A DNA stretch of 64,000 nucleotides from JBBWZH01 sp035544115 (GCA_963714145.1 OY970235.1:186001-250000); one strand, 5' to 3'; shown: positions 7,886 through 18,055, numbered from the stretch's first letter. Program-made: numbers and translations. The notes: generated by a model from the sequence alone, not told the origin.

Positions 7886-9076
7886 GTGGATGGCCTGTCG
7901 CCGGCTCTCGCGCCGGTGTGGCGGGCACTGCATTCGAGGATGTCGTCGGGCCAGCCGGTGAGCCGGGTGCGGGTCGGGCCGCTGGATGCGCCGGCCCGGG
8001 CCGCGCTCGCCGATCTGTTGGGGCTGGACCGGCTCCCGGGTGAGTACGCGACCGTGTCCGTCTCCCGGCTGGACGCAGTGCTGCGTACGGCGCTGGGTGT
8101 CGGCGTGGCCGATGTCGTCGGGCGGCTGGTTGGACCACCGGCGGACCGGGCCGGCGACCGGCGCCGGGCGGCGGCCGAGCGGGCCGAGCTGTGGGAGTGG
8201 CTGGAGCGGCATCCGGTGGTCGCGGCGGCGCCGGCGCTGCCGGAGTGGGCGGCCGCGGTCCGCCGCGGCGGGCTGGTCGGCGGGACGGTGGCGGAGACCC
8301 GGCGGGAGCTGGAACGGGCGCTGGCGGTGCTGGCGGAGCTGCCGGCGCCGGGCCTGCCGCTGCCGGTCTTCGCCGAGCGGGTGCTCGGCGACCCGCATGG
8401 TCTGGACGACCCGGGTCGCTGCTCGGGGCTGGTGCTGCGGGCGCTCGCCGGCGGCGCCGGCCTGCCGCCACCGGCGGACAGCGACGCCCGGCGGGAGCTG
8501 TGGGAGCGGGCCGGTGTCGCGCCGGACGAGCTGTCCTCCACGGTGCTGGCGGCGGGTTTCCGGCTGCGGGGCGACGACGTCGTGGCGCGGGTCCTGCGCG
8601 CGTCGGCGGAGGCGGGGCAGGCAGCGGTCCTGACGCTGGCGCAGCTGCGCGCCGCCGGCGACTGGACCCACCTGCCGCCCGACGTGTGGGCGTTCGAGAA
8701 CCCGGCCGTGCTCGCGCTCGCACTGGACCGGTTCGGCGCGCGCTGCCCGCCGCTGGTCTGCATCTCCGGCTGGCCCAGCGCGGCCGGCGTGCTCCTGCTC
8801 CGGCGGCTGACCGCCGGCGGTGCGACCGTGCACTACCACGGGGATCTCGACGGCGACGGCCTCCGGATCGCGGCGAACGTGGTGGCCCGGACCGGCGCGC
8901 GGCCGTGGCGGATGACGAGCGCGGACTACCTCGCCGCGGCCGCCACCGGCCCGCCGGTCGGCCGGGTGACCCCGGTGCCATGGGATCCCGACCTCGCCGT
9001 GCACCTGACCCGGGTCGGCACCGGCGTACCGGAGGAACGCGTAGCCGCGGAGCTGCTCGAGGAGCTGCCGCGGTAA
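7886..9076 (+). CDS. jetD: JetD-like nuclease subunit (TIGR02679, DUF3323+DUF2399)
   Basis: This 396-aa protein belongs to the TIGR02679 family. The N-terminal half (about 1-200) corresponds to DUF3323. The C-terminal half corresponds to DUF2399, a Toprim-like domain with FENPAVL and HYHGDLDGDGLRIA (about residue 315), whose glutamate and DGD acidic residues would bind metal. In Wadjet, JetD is the nuclease that cleaves plasmid DNA trapped by the SMC complex. It starts with GTG 7886, 6 nt after a TANNNT hexamer. It is the first gene of the operon, whereas jetD is usually the last, and jetA follows after about 65 nt. Confidence 0.87.
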   Translation: MDGLSPALAPVWRALHSRMSSGQPVSRVRVGPLDAPARAALADLLGLDRLPGEYATVSVSRLDAVLRTALGVGVADVVGRLVGPPADRAGDRRRAAAERAELWEWLERHPVVAAAPALPEWAAAVRRGGLVGGTVAETRRELERALAVLAELPAPGLPLPVFAERVLGDPHGLDDPGRCSGLVLRALAGGAGLPPPADSDARRELWERAGVAPDELSSTVLAAGFRLRGDDVVARVLRASAEAGQAAVLTLAQLRAAGDWTHLPPDVWAFENPAVLALALDRFGARCPPLVCISGWPSAAGVLLLRRLTAGGATVHYHGDLDGDGLRIAANVVARTGARPWRMTSADYLAAAATGPPVGRVTPVPWDPDLAVHLTRVGTGVPEERVAAELLEELPR

Positions 9077-9142
9077 GAAACAGCATTGTCGCTGCCGCGC
9101 GCTATCGTCGCCGACGCCGATACGTCGACCGCGGGAGGATCG

Positions 9143-10672
9143 GTGGACCCGATTCGTGTCCCGCCCGAGATGTTCCGCTTCACCGCGGGGGACCGGGCCG
9201 GGCTCTATGTCGCGGTGCTGCATGCCTTCAGCGAGGCGAATGAGCGGCTCGAGACCGCACTGAGCCTCGACGACGTGCGGGCCCGGCTGCGCTCGGTCGG
9301 CTGGGTCGACGCGCTGCCCGACGAGGACCTGGTCGCCGCGCTGGTCCAGCTGCGCGACTGGAAGCTGGTCGACGTCGTCCAGAACCACTCGGAGAACTAC
9401 CGCACCGCGGCCGAGTATGAGCGACGCAACCTGCAGTATTCGCTGACCAGGCAGGGCGAGGCGGCCTTCGCCGGGGTCGTCCACGCGATGGGCCTGCTCG
9501 CCTCGACCGGCGCCCTGCAGACGGCCGTGCTGGACGCCATCGCCGACCGCCTCGGCGAGCTGGCCCAGCTCATGGACAGCGGCACCAACCGGCGGATCTT
9601 CAGCGCGCTGACCGAGCTGGAGGCGCACCTGGAGGCGCTGCGCGGCAACACCGTGCAGTTCAACGGCGAGCTGCAGCGGCTGCTCCGGGCCGAGGGCGCG
9701 GAGCTCGCGACGTTCCACGAGGTCAAGGCGTCGACGGTGGCGTACCTCCAGGAGTTCGTGACCGACCTGGAGCACCGCGCGGAAGCCATCGCCGTCCGGA
9801 TCGGCGCGGTCGAGGAGCGCGGCGTCGGCCTGCTGCACCAGCGCGCGCTGCTCGGTGCTGAGCTGCCGCAGCTGTCCGGGGTGGACCCGGGGCCGGCGTG
9901 GCTGGAGCACCGGCGCGCCCGCTGGGCCGGCCTGCAGGCCTGGTTCCGGCCCGGCGACGGCGCGACGCCGCGGGTCGAGCAGCTGCACCTGGTGGCCCGG
10001 CGGGCGATCATCACGCTGCTGCAGGTGCTCGACCGGATCACCGAGTCCCGCCGCCGGTCCAGCAGCGCGGTCGCCGACTTCCGCGAGCTGGCCCGCTGGT
10101 TCAGCGTGGTGCCCGGGCAGGCCGACGTGCACCGGCTGTACGCCACGACGTTCGGGCTCGGCTCCGCCCGGCACGCGCACCTGGCGCACCCGGACCCGGA
10201 GCTGTTCACCGCGTCGGCGCCGTGGTCGGAGGCGCCGGTGCCGGTGTCGCCGCTGCTGCGGTCGGCGGGCCGCACCGAGCGCTTCAGCCGCACCGGCCGG
10301 GTCCGCGACGTCGCGGCGGTCAAGGCGGCCCGGGCCGAGCAGGTGCTCGCCGAGCGGGCCGAGCTGGAAGCGGCGTGGAGCATGCTGGACACCGGCGGCC
10401 GGGTGCGGCTGTCGGCGTTCGGGCGGCTGGACCACCGGGTGTTCGAGCGGCTCCTCGACCTGCTCGGGCGGGCGCTGGCGAGCGCTCCGGACCGGGCCGG
10501 CACCCGGCGCAGCAGCACGGTCGACGGCCGGATCGAGATCCTGCTCAGGCCGCTGGCCGACGGCTCGACCGCGACGCTGGTGACCAGGGCCGGCACGTTC
10601 CGCGGGCCGGATTACGAGATCGAGATCAGGTCGTACGGGCAGCGGTCGACGCGGCGGGAGCAATCCCGGTGA
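9143..10672 (+). CDS. jetA: JetA-like kleisin subunit (TIGR02677, DUF2397)
   Basis: This is a 509-aa protein of the TIGR02677/DUF2397 family. It begins IRVPPEMFRFTAGDRAGLY with a winged-helix-like N-terminus, has a helical middle (about 150-330), and a C-terminal segment rich in acidic and arginine residues. In the Wadjet complex this subunit is the kleisin bridging the SMC heads. I use GTG 9143, with GGGAGG just upstream, rather than the in-frame start at 9086, which adds an unconserved Thr/Ala leader. The stop overlaps the jetB start (GTGA). Confidence 0.87.
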   Translation: MDPIRVPPEMFRFTAGDRAGLYVAVLHAFSEANERLETALSLDDVRARLRSVGWVDALPDEDLVAALVQLRDWKLVDVVQNHSENYRTAAEYERRNLQYSLTRQGEAAFAGVVHAMGLLASTGALQTAVLDAIADRLGELAQLMDSGTNRRIFSALTELEAHLEALRGNTVQFNGELQRLLRAEGAELATFHEVKASTVAYLQEFVTDLEHRAEAIAVRIGAVEERGVGLLHQRALLGAELPQLSGVDPGPAWLEHRRARWAGLQAWFRPGDGATPRVEQLHLVARRAIITLLQVLDRITESRRRSSSAVADFRELARWFSVVPGQADVHRLYATTFGLGSARHAHLAHPDPELFTASAPWSEAPVPVSPLLRSAGRTERFSRTGRVRDVAAVKAARAEQVLAERAELEAAWSMLDTGGRVRLSAFGRLDHRVFERLLDLLGRALASAPDRAGTRRSSTVDGRIEILLRPLADGSTATLVTRAGTFRGPDYEIEIRSYGQRSTRREQSR

Positions 10673-11886
10673 GCCAACTCGCCAACCAGCTGGTGATCGC
10701 GGAGAAGGAGGAGGTGGCCCGCGGGATCCGGCTGCTGCTGGCCCAGCCGCTGATCGCCGAGCGCTCGACGCCGGAGTACTTCGACCTGGTCCGGCGGCGC
10801 CGCGAACCCATCTGCCTCTGGTTCGAGCGCTACTGCGGCTGGCAGCTTGTCGTCGAGCCGCGGCTGGGCTACGCCCGGCTGTTCAAGGTCCGGGCCGCGG
10901 CCGACCCGAGCCGGCCGGCAAGGCGGCTGCGGTCCGGGCGGGCACCGTTCGACCGGCGGCGGTACGTGCTGCTCTGCGTCGTCGCGGCCGAGCTGCTGGC
11001 GGTGCCCGTGACCACGGTGGGGCTGCTGGCCGACCGGGTCCGGCAGGCGACCGCGGCCGACGACGTGCTGGCGGCGTTCGACACGGCCAGCCGGGCCGAG
11101 CGGATGGCGTTCGTCGACGTGCTGCGGTTGCTGGAGTCCTACGGCGTGGTCGAGGTGGTCGACGGCAGCACGGACGCCTACGTCGACTCGGCCGAGGCGA
11201 AGGTGCTCTACCAGGTCGACCCGACCCTGCTGCTGCGGCTGCTGGTGGTGCCGGTCGGGCCGTCGCAGCTGGCGGTGCCGGCCGAGGAGGTCCCGCTGCG
11301 GTTCGAGGAGATGCTGCTCGCGGTGTCCCGGGAGCGGCGGTACGGCGCGGCTGACGACGGCGGGTCCGAGGTGCAGCGGAATCTGTGGCTACGGCACTCG
11401 GTCTTCCGGCGGCTGGTGGACGACCCGGTGCTCTACTTCGACGACCTGTCCGTCGCCGAGCGCGGCTATCTGGCGTCGCCGACCGGGCGGCAGCTGCTGC
11501 GCCGGGCGGCGGCCGAGGGCGGCTTCGTCGCCGAGGAGCGGGCCGAGGGGGTGCTGTTCGTCGACCCGGACGGGATCGCGACCGACGGCCGGTTCCCCGA
11601 CGATGCGAGCACCGCCAAGGTCGCCGCGCTGCTCCTGCTGGACGGCATCGACGGTGCGGTCAGCAGCGAGCAGCTCGAGGTCGCGGCGGACGCGCTGCTG
11701 GCCCGCTTCCCGCGCTGGGCGAAGCAGTACCGCGACGAGGGCGGCGCTGCCCACCTGGTGGCCGACGCCGTGGCGGTGCTGCTCGACTTCGGTCTGGCCC
11801 GGGTGGCGGCCGGCCTGGTCCACCCGCTCCCGGCCGCGGCCCGGTATGCCGTGGCCGGCACCCGCAGCACGGAGGAGACGCCATGA
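10669..11886 (+). CDS. jetB: JetB-like KITE subunit (TIGR02678, DUF2398)
   Basis: This 405-aa protein of the TIGR02678/DUF2398 family begins VSQLANQLVIAEKEEVARGI. It is the winged-helix (KITE/MksE-like) partner of the kleisin in Wadjet complexes. The open frame extends far upstream, but that part only shadows jetA. GTG 10669 overlaps the jetA TGA by 4 nt, and the stop overlaps the jetC ATG by 4 nt, implying translational coupling and fixed stoichiometry. Confidence 0.87.
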   Translation: MSQLANQLVIAEKEEVARGIRLLLAQPLIAERSTPEYFDLVRRRREPICLWFERYCGWQLVVEPRLGYARLFKVRAAADPSRPARRLRSGRAPFDRRRYVLLCVVAAELLAVPVTTVGLLADRVRQATAADDVLAAFDTASRAERMAFVDVLRLLESYGVVEVVDGSTDAYVDSAEAKVLYQVDPTLLLRLLVVPVGPSQLAVPAEEVPLRFEEMLLAVSRERRYGAADDGGSEVQRNLWLRHSVFRRLVDDPVLYFDDLSVAERGYLASPTGRQLLRRAAAEGGFVAEERAEGVLFVDPDGIATDGRFPDDASTAKVAALLLLDGIDGAVSSEQLEVAADALLARFPRWAKQYRDEGGAAHLVADAVAVLLDFGLARVAAGLVHPLPAAARYAVAGTRSTEETP

Positions 11887-14800
11887 CCACGGTGACCGTG
11901 CTGCCCCGCCCGGTGCCGACCGAGCCACCACGGCCGCCCCGGTGGAGCCCCACCAGGGCCGGCATCCTGAACGTCTGGCGCTACCACGACGAGACTTTCG
12001 AGTTCCACAGTGGACGGTTGCTGCTCCGGGGGCCGAACGGCAGCGGTAAGTCCAAGGCGCTGGAGCTGCTCCTGCCCTACCTCTTCGACGCGAACCTGCG
12101 GGCAAACCGGCTGTCCACGTTCGGCACCGGCGAGCGCACGATGCACTGGAACCTGATGGGGGAGGGCGCGACCGGCACCACCCGGGTCGGCTACGTGTGG
12201 CTGGAGTTCGGTGTGGACGGACGGTGGTTCACCTGCGGAGCGCGGCTGCAGGCGAGCACACACACCACCGGCGTGCACGTCGACTACTTCACCAGCGAGC
12301 TGCGGGTCGGCCACGACCTCGCGCTGACCAACGACTCGCGGCAACCGCTGACCCGCGCCGCGCTCGAGGAGCGGCTCGGCGACCACGGCACGGTCCATCC
12401 CAACGCGGGGGACTACCGGGCCGCCGTCCGGGCCGCGCTGTTCCCGTCGATGGGCGAGCAGCGGTACGACGCGCTGATCACCGCGCTGCTCCAGCTGCGT
12501 ACACCGAAGCTGTCCCAGCGGCTGGACCCGGCGCTGCTGTCGACGCTGCTGTCCCGGGCGCTGCCGCCGCTGGGCCAGCAGGAGGTCGCCGACCTGGCCG
12601 AGGGGTTCGAGCGGCTGGACGCGCAGCGGGAGCGGGTCGGCCGGCTCGAGGAGGAGGTGGCGGCGACCCGGACGCTGGCGGCCCGGCAGCAGTCGTACGC
12701 CCGGCGGGTGCTGCGGTCAGCCGCGGCGACGGTGATCTCGGCGACCACCGAGCTGGACAACATCACCCGCACCGCCCGGCTGTCGGCGGCCGAGTACGGC
12801 ACCGTCGCGGAGCAGCGGGCCGGCATCGAGGAGCTGGCCGGCCGGCTGGCGCTGGACATCGGTGAGACCGAGGCCCGGATCGAGGGCCTGACCGACAGCG
12901 AGGCCTACCGGCAGGGAGAGGAGCTGGACCGGCTGCGCCGCGCGGCCGCCGGCGCACGGTCCCGGGCCACGGCGATCCGCGCCGATGCCGGACGGCTGCG
13001 GGCCGAGGCCGACGCCGATGACGGCGCCCGGGCCGAGTCGCAGCGGGCGGTCGACCGGCTGGTCGGCGCGGTGGACGCGGCAGCGGCCGAGGCGCGGGTG
13101 GCGGCCGGGCGGGCCGGCCTGGACACGGCGTACGGCGAGCTGGCGGCCGGTCTCGGGACCGCCCGGTCGCTGCTGCGGGGCGTGCTGCGCAGCCGGCGGG
13201 AGCAGCTCGACCGGGTCGGCCGGGCGGTTGACGCGCACGAGCGGGCCGTCGAGCGGCGGCAGTCGGCCGAGGCGGACGTCGAGGCTGCGCGTGCGGCCTT
13301 CGCGGACGCGCGGGCGGCGCGGGACGAGGCGGCCGGGGCGCGCGAGGCCGCGCTCGGCGAGCTGGTCGCCCGGGTCGAGGCATGGGCGGCGGCCTGCCGG
13401 GAGCTGGCCTTCACCGACCCCGCGGGGCTGGCCGACCTGGTCGAGTCCGAGCCGGAGCTGCTCGGCGCGGTGGACCGGGTCGCCGCCGTCGTGCTGGCCG
13501 AGCTGACCCGGGCCGAGACCACCGTCCAGGCCGGGCTCTCGGCGGTAGCGGATGAGCGGGCCGAACTGGCTGCCGAGGTGGACCGGCTGCTGGCCGAGCA
13601 GGACCTGCCGCCGGTCCCGCCGCGGACGCGGACGGCGGACCGGACCGCCCAGGCCGGGGCGCCGCTGTGGCGGCTGGTCGACTTCGCCCCCACGGTGCCG
13701 GATGCGGTGCACGGGCCGGTCGAGGCGGCGCTCGAGGCGGCCGGCCTGCTGGACGCCTGGGTGAGTGCCGACGGCCGGGTCACCGGCCACGACGTACTGG
13801 CCGATCCTGCCGCGCTGCCGCCGGTCGCAGGTGGGTCGCTGGCCGACGTGCTCGTGGCTGAGCCGTCGGGCGAGGTGGACGTCGCCGCGGTCCGGCGGCT
13901 GCTGGCGGCGGTCGCGTACGGCCAGCGGCTGCCGGCCGGCCCTCCCGCCGCGGTCGGTGGCGACGGCACCTGGCGGCTGGGCAACCTCACCGGCAGCTGG
14001 CACAAGGACCACCCGGACCACATCGGCGCCCGGGCCCGTGAGCGGGCCCGCGCGCGGCGCCTGCTGGAGCTGCGCGGCGCGGTCGCCGACTGCGATACCC
14101 GGATCGCCGCGCTGCAGGCCGAGCTCTCGGGCCTGGCCGCTCGGCGCGCTGTCGTCGGCTCCGAGCGGGCCGCCCGGCCGAGCCACGCCGAGCTGGCCGC
14201 GGCCACCGACCGACTGACCAGGGCGGAGTCGGACCTCGCGGCAGCCGACCGGGTGCTCCGGCAACGGGTGACCGCACTGGCTGACCGGGAGCAGGCGGTC
14301 ACCGGCACCCTACGCGAGCTGACCCGGCTCGCCGCCGAAGCGGCGGCGCCGACCGACCGGGCCGCGCTGGCCCGGCTCGCCGCCGCGACCCGGACCTTCG
14401 GCGACCTGGCGGAGAGCTGGTTGGACGGGTACGCCGAGCTGGTCGCCGGCCGCGCCCAGCTGGAGGTGCTGGCCACTGCGGCGCGCCGGTCGGCCGACAA
14501 CGCCGCCCGCCGCGAGGCGGAGGCCGCCGACGCCGCGACCGAGCACGGCCGGATCGCCGCCCGGCTGGACGCGGTGGAAGGCACGATCGGCGCCTCGTAC
14601 CGCGAGACGCTCGCCGAGCTCACCCGGCTCCGGGAGCGCCGCGCCGACCGCACCGGCCAGCTCGACCGGGCCCGGACCGAGCTGCTCGGCCTCGGCGAGC
14701 GGCTGGGCCGGCTGGACCAGCAGCGGGTCGCCGACGCGGCCGCCCGGGACGCGTCCGGCACCGCCCGGGACGCGGCCGCGCACCGGTTCCGGCAGCTCGG

Positions 14801-15896
14801 CACCGGCGTGCTCGGCCTCGACTCCGGCGCTGACGTCCTGGCGCCGCTGTCCGGGTCCGAGGGCGTACGCGCCGCGCTGGAGGCGTCCCGGCAGCTCGCC
14901 GCCGCCTGGCCGACCGTGCCGTACGCGCCGGGAAACGTCACCGACGCGCTCGGCCGGCTGGCCGAGGAGGTGCACAAGTGCCGTACCGCCCTCGGCTCCC
15001 GGGCGGACCTCGACCTCGGGACCGATCAGGACGTGCAGGTGTTCACGGCCACGGTGGACGGCGTCCGGATCGGCGCGGCCGAGCTGCACCGCACCCTGCA
15101 GGGTGAGCTGGAGCGCAGCCGCACCGAGATCACCGACCGCGAGCGCGAGCTGTTCGACAAGACCCTGACCGGCGACACCCGCCGCCACCTCGCCGACCGC
15201 ATCCGGCAGGCCAACCAGCTCGTCGACGACATGAACGCCCGGCTCGAGCGGGTCCGCACCGCCTCGAAGGTCGCGGTCCGCCTGGTCTGGCAGGTGTCCC
15301 CGGACCTGCCGACCGGCACCCGGGCCGCCCGCGACCTGCTGCTGCGCGACCCGGTCCGGCTCACCAGCGAGGACCGCGAGTCGCTGCACCGCTTCTTCCG
15401 CGACCGGATCGACGCAGCCCGGGCCGCCGACACCGCCGCCAGTTGGGAGGAGCAGCTCGGCCAGGTCCTCGACTACACCAGCTGGCACCGCTTCGTGGTG
15501 CATGTCGACCGCGGCAACGGCGCCGGCTGGCAGCCGCTGACCAAGACCCTGCACGGCGCGCTCTCCGGTGGCGAGAAGGCGATCGCCCTGCACCTGCCCC
15601 TCTTCGCCGCCGTGGCCGCGCATTACCAGGCCGTACCGTCGGCGCCCCGGATCATCCTGCTGGACGAAGTCTTCGTCGGCGTCGACAGCACCAACCGCGG
15701 CCAGGTCTTCGCCCTGCTGTCAGCGCTGGACCTGGATCTGATGCTGACCTCGGACCACGAGTGGTGCACGTACGCCGAACTACCCGGCATCGGCATCCAC
15801 CAGCTCATCACCGGCGACGAGGACGACGCCGTGACGACCGCCCGCTTCACCTGGGACGGCCACGAACTCCTACCCGCCGAGCCGGAGACCCGGTGA
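11883..15896 (+). CDS. jetC: JetC-like SMC ATPase (TIGR02680)
   Basis: This 1337-aa SMC/SbcC-like protein has Walker A GPNGSGKS at residues 50-57. A long Ala/Arg/Glu-rich region between about 250 and 1150 is consistent with two coiled-coil arms. A signature GALSGGEKA lies near residue 1225 and Walker B IILLDEVFVGVD near 1257, followed by the SDHEWC switch region. It is the motor of the Wadjet complex, which extrudes circular DNA loops and recognises small circles. ATG 11883 overlaps the jetB stop. All four components are intact, so the system should be functional against plasmids. Confidence 0.9.
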   Translation: MTTVTVLPRPVPTEPPRPPRWSPTRAGILNVWRYHDETFEFHSGRLLLRGPNGSGKSKALELLLPYLFDANLRANRLSTFGTGERTMHWNLMGEGATGTTRVGYVWLEFGVDGRWFTCGARLQASTHTTGVHVDYFTSELRVGHDLALTNDSRQPLTRAALEERLGDHGTVHPNAGDYRAAVRAALFPSMGEQRYDALITALLQLRTPKLSQRLDPALLSTLLSRALPPLGQQEVADLAEGFERLDAQRERVGRLEEEVAATRTLAARQQSYARRVLRSAAATVISATTELDNITRTARLSAAEYGTVAEQRAGIEELAGRLALDIGETEARIEGLTDSEAYRQGEELDRLRRAAAGARSRATAIRADAGRLRAEADADDGARAESQRAVDRLVGAVDAAAAEARVAAGRAGLDTAYGELAAGLGTARSLLRGVLRSRREQLDRVGRAVDAHERAVERRQSAEADVEAARAAFADARAARDEAAGAREAALGELVARVEAWAAACRELAFTDPAGLADLVESEPELLGAVDRVAAVVLAELTRAETTVQAGLSAVADERAELAAEVDRLLAEQDLPPVPPRTRTADRTAQAGAPLWRLVDFAPTVPDAVHGPVEAALEAAGLLDAWVSADGRVTGHDVLADPAALPPVAGGSLADVLVAEPSGEVDVAAVRRLLAAVAYGQRLPAGPPAAVGGDGTWRLGNLTGSWHKDHPDHIGARARERARARRLLELRGAVADCDTRIAALQAELSGLAARRAVVGSERAARPSHAELAAATDRLTRAESDLAAADRVLRQRVTALADREQAVTGTLRELTRLAAEAAAPTDRAALARLAAATRTFGDLAESWLDGYAELVAGRAQLEVLATAARRSADNAARREAEAADAATEHGRIAARLDAVEGTIGASYRETLAELTRLRERRADRTGQLDRARTELLGLGERLGRLDQQRVADAAARDASGTARDAAAHRFRQLGTGVLGLDSGADVLAPLSGSEGVRAALEASRQLAAAWPTVPYAPGNVTDALGRLAEEVHKCRTALGSRADLDLGTDQDVQVFTATVDGVRIGAAELHRTLQGELERSRTEITDRERELFDKTLTGDTRRHLADRIRQANQLVDDMNARLERVRTASKVAVRLVWQVSPDLPTGTRAARDLLLRDPVRLTSEDRESLHRFFRDRIDAARAADTAASWEEQLGQVLDYTSWHRFVVHVDRGNGAGWQPLTKTLHGALSGGEKAIALHLPLFAAVAAHYQAVPSAPRIILLDEVFVGVDSTNRGQVFALLSALDLDLMLTSDHEWCTYAELPGIGIHQLITGDEDDAVTTARFTWDGHELLPAEPETR

Positions 15897-16098
15897 CGGA
15901 CGAGCGCTGCAAGCACGAAGCGGCCGGAGCTGACTACCACCGACTGGAAGGCTGGCGGCCGGCTGGCCGGCGTGACTCGCTGCGCGTAGACGCTCACCAG
16001 CGTCCGCTGCCCGTCCTCGCGACCGACAGGGGTGGCCAGGCAGCCGCTCGCGCCGGCCGCCCGCTCCAGCCGAGTCCCTCTACACGGCGTACTTCATG

Positions 16099-16111
16099 AC
16101 TTAATATAAGT
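16099..16111 (+). promoter_or_regulatory. AT-rich palindrome, candidate promoter of the beta-helix gene
   Basis: ACTTA (16099-16103) and TAAGT (16107-16111) flank a 3-nt centre. The site contains TAATAT (16102-16107), a good -10 hexamer in otherwise very GC-rich sequence, 55 nt before the next start codon. The palindrome could also be an operator. The rest of 15897-16165 shows nothing else. Confidence 0.4.
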
Positions 16112-16165
16112 GAATCGGCCGAGGAGGCGCTCCCGGCCGCGATTCGCGGCAGGAAGGACCAGCGC

Positions 16166-18055
16166 ATGACAACGAAGCATGCTGGCGGTGAGCGGTCCGC
16201 CCGCCGGCGAACCGGCCGGTCGTTCACCGTCGGCCTCGTGCTGACCGCAGTCGCGACGACCGCGACGACCGGGACGGCCGCCGGCGCCGCCCCGTCCCGA
16301 CTCGGCACTCCCGGCTTCGGCTCGAACGTCACGATCTTCGATCCGAGCATGCCGGTCAGCGAGATCCAGGCGAGGCTGGACGCGACGCATGCAGCGCAGG
16401 TCGACAACGAGATGGGCACCGCACGCTACGCCTTCCTCTTCAAGCCGGGCACGTACGGCACCGCGGCGAACCCGCTCCAGATCAAGGTCGGCTACTACAC
16501 CGAGATCGCCGGCCTCGGCGCCGCCCCCACCGACGTCGTCATCAACGGCAAGGTCGAGGTCTACAACCGCTGCCTGGCCGACGGCGGCACGGCGAACTGC
16601 CTCGCGCTGGTCAACTTCTGGCGGACGCTGTCCAACCTGTCGATCAATATCAACGCGGCCGGCCAGGACGGCTGCCGCGCCACGGCCGACTTCTGGGCCG
16701 TCTCCCAGGCCGTCTCCATGCGCCGCCTCAACGTCAGCGGCGCCACCCTGTCGCTGATGGACTACTGCACCGCCGGGCCGCAGTTCGCCAGCGGCGGCTT
16801 CATCGCCGACTCCCGGCTGCCGTCCGTCCTCAACGGATCCCAGCAGCAGTGGCTGACCCGCAACAGCGAGATCGCCGGCTGGACCAACGGCGTGTGGAAC
16901 CAGGTCTTCGCCGGCGTGGTCGGCGCCCCGGACGACGCCGGCTTCCCCGACCCGCCGTACACGACGCTCGACACCACCCCGGTCAGCCGCGAGAAGCCGT
17001 ACCTGTTCGTCGACGCGCGGGGCAGGTACAGCGTCCGGGTCCCGGCCGTCCGGCGGAACTCCCGCGGCATCTCCTGGGTCGACGGCATGACACCGGGACG
17101 CACCATCCCGATCTCGGACTTCTTCGTCGCGAAGCCGTCGGACCCGGTGCGCGTCATCAACAGCCAACTCGCCCGGGGCAAGCACCTGCTGCTCACGCCC
17201 GGGGTGTACGACATCGCGCGGAGCATCGAGGTCAAGCGCCCGGACACGGTGGTCCTCGGCCTCGGACACGCGACGCTCACCGCCGTCGGCGGCTCGATCC
17301 CGCTGGACGTCGCCGACGTCCCCGGCGTGATCATCGCCGGTGTCACGGTCGACGCCGGCCTCACGAAGTCACCGGTCCTGCTGCGGGTGGGCGACCGGCA
17401 CGGCAGGAGCCACGGCCGGAACCACGGCTCGGCCGCCAACCCGACGACACTGTCCGATGTGTACTTCCGGGTCGGTGGGCCGCACGTCGGCAAGGCCGAC
17501 ATCGCGCTCGAAGTCAACAGCGACAACGTGCTCATCGATCACACCTGGGTGTGGCGTGCCGACCACGGCGTCGAGAACCTCACCGACACCGAACGCTGGA
17601 ACACCAACATCGGCCGCAACGGCGTCGTCGTCAACGGCGACCACGTGACCGCGACGGGTCTGTTCGTCGAGCACTTCCAGCAGTACAACACCGTCTGGAA
17701 CGGCCAGGACGGCACGACGATCCTCTACCAGAACGAGCTGCCGTACGATCCGCCGACCCAGGCCGACTGGATGCACGGCGGCGTCGAGGGCTGGGCCGGC
17801 TACAAGGTCGGCGACCGCGTCAAGGCACATGCCCTCTACGGCGGCGGGGTCTACGTCTTCAACCGGAACGACCCGACCATCCACACCGAGAACGGCTTCG
17901 AGGCCCCGGGAAGCCCGGGCGTCAGGCTGCACCACATCATGACCGTCAACCTCAGTGCCGGGACGATCGACCACGTCGTCAACGGCGTGGGCGGTCCGGC
18001 CGACACGAGCAGGATCGGTGTGCCGGTGTTCATCGGCGACCATCCGGCGCCCTAG
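16166..18055 (+). CDS. Secreted right-handed beta-helix (pectate-lyase-like) protein
   Basis: This 629-aa protein starts with an RR-containing n-region and a hydrophobic stretch ending near TAAGAAPSR, an export signal (Sec, possibly Tat because of RRRTGRS). The mature part has two blocks. Residues 45-290 contain IKVGYYTEIAGLGAAPTDVV and similar turns, and residues 320-600 contain VLGLGHATL, GVIIAGVTVDAG and NVLIDHTWVWRADHG, typical of parallel beta-helix coils as in GH55/pectate-lyase proteins. Proteins of this type are sometimes misnamed adenylyl cyclase in databases. A polysaccharide substrate outside the cell is likely but unknown. It is a single gene with no obvious partner. Confidence 0.75.
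   Translation: MTTKHAGGERSARRRTGRSFTVGLVLTAVATTATTGTAAGAAPSRLGTPGFGSNVTIFDPSMPVSEIQARLDATHAAQVDNEMGTARYAFLFKPGTYGTAANPLQIKVGYYTEIAGLGAAPTDVVINGKVEVYNRCLADGGTANCLALVNFWRTLSNLSININAAGQDGCRATADFWAVSQAVSMRRLNVSGATLSLMDYCTAGPQFASGGFIADSRLPSVLNGSQQQWLTRNSEIAGWTNGVWNQVFAGVVGAPDDAGFPDPPYTTLDTTPVSREKPYLFVDARGRYSVRVPAVRRNSRGISWVDGMTPGRTIPISDFFVAKPSDPVRVINSQLARGKHLLLTPGVYDIARSIEVKRPDTVVLGLGHATLTAVGGSIPLDVADVPGVIIAGVTVDAGLTKSPVLLRVGDRHGRSHGRNHGSAANPTTLSDVYFRVGGPHVGKADIALEVNSDNVLIDHTWVWRADHGVENLTDTERWNTNIGRNGVVVNGDHVTATGLFVEHFQQYNTVWNGQDGTTILYQNELPYDPPTQADWMHGGVEGWAGYKVGDRVKAHALYGGGVYVFNRNDPTIHTENGFEAPGSPGVRLHHIMTVNLSAGTIDHVVNGVGGPADTSRIGVPVFIGDHPAP

Noticed and set aside
7466..10663. Very long open frame on the minus strand (over 1000 codons)
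   Set aside because: It lies opposite jetD and jetA, is Arg/Pro/His-rich and has no domain. It is an antisense shadow of high-GC coding sequence; only the part downstream of 7789 might be separate.
12717..14977. Long minus-strand frames opposite jetC
   Set aside because: They are Arg/Ser/Ala-rich with no motifs, and jetC on the other strand has a full set of SMC motifs.
16166..18055. Adenylyl cyclase
   Set aside because: Such beta-helix proteins can carry this name in databases, but no cyclase catalytic motif is visible.
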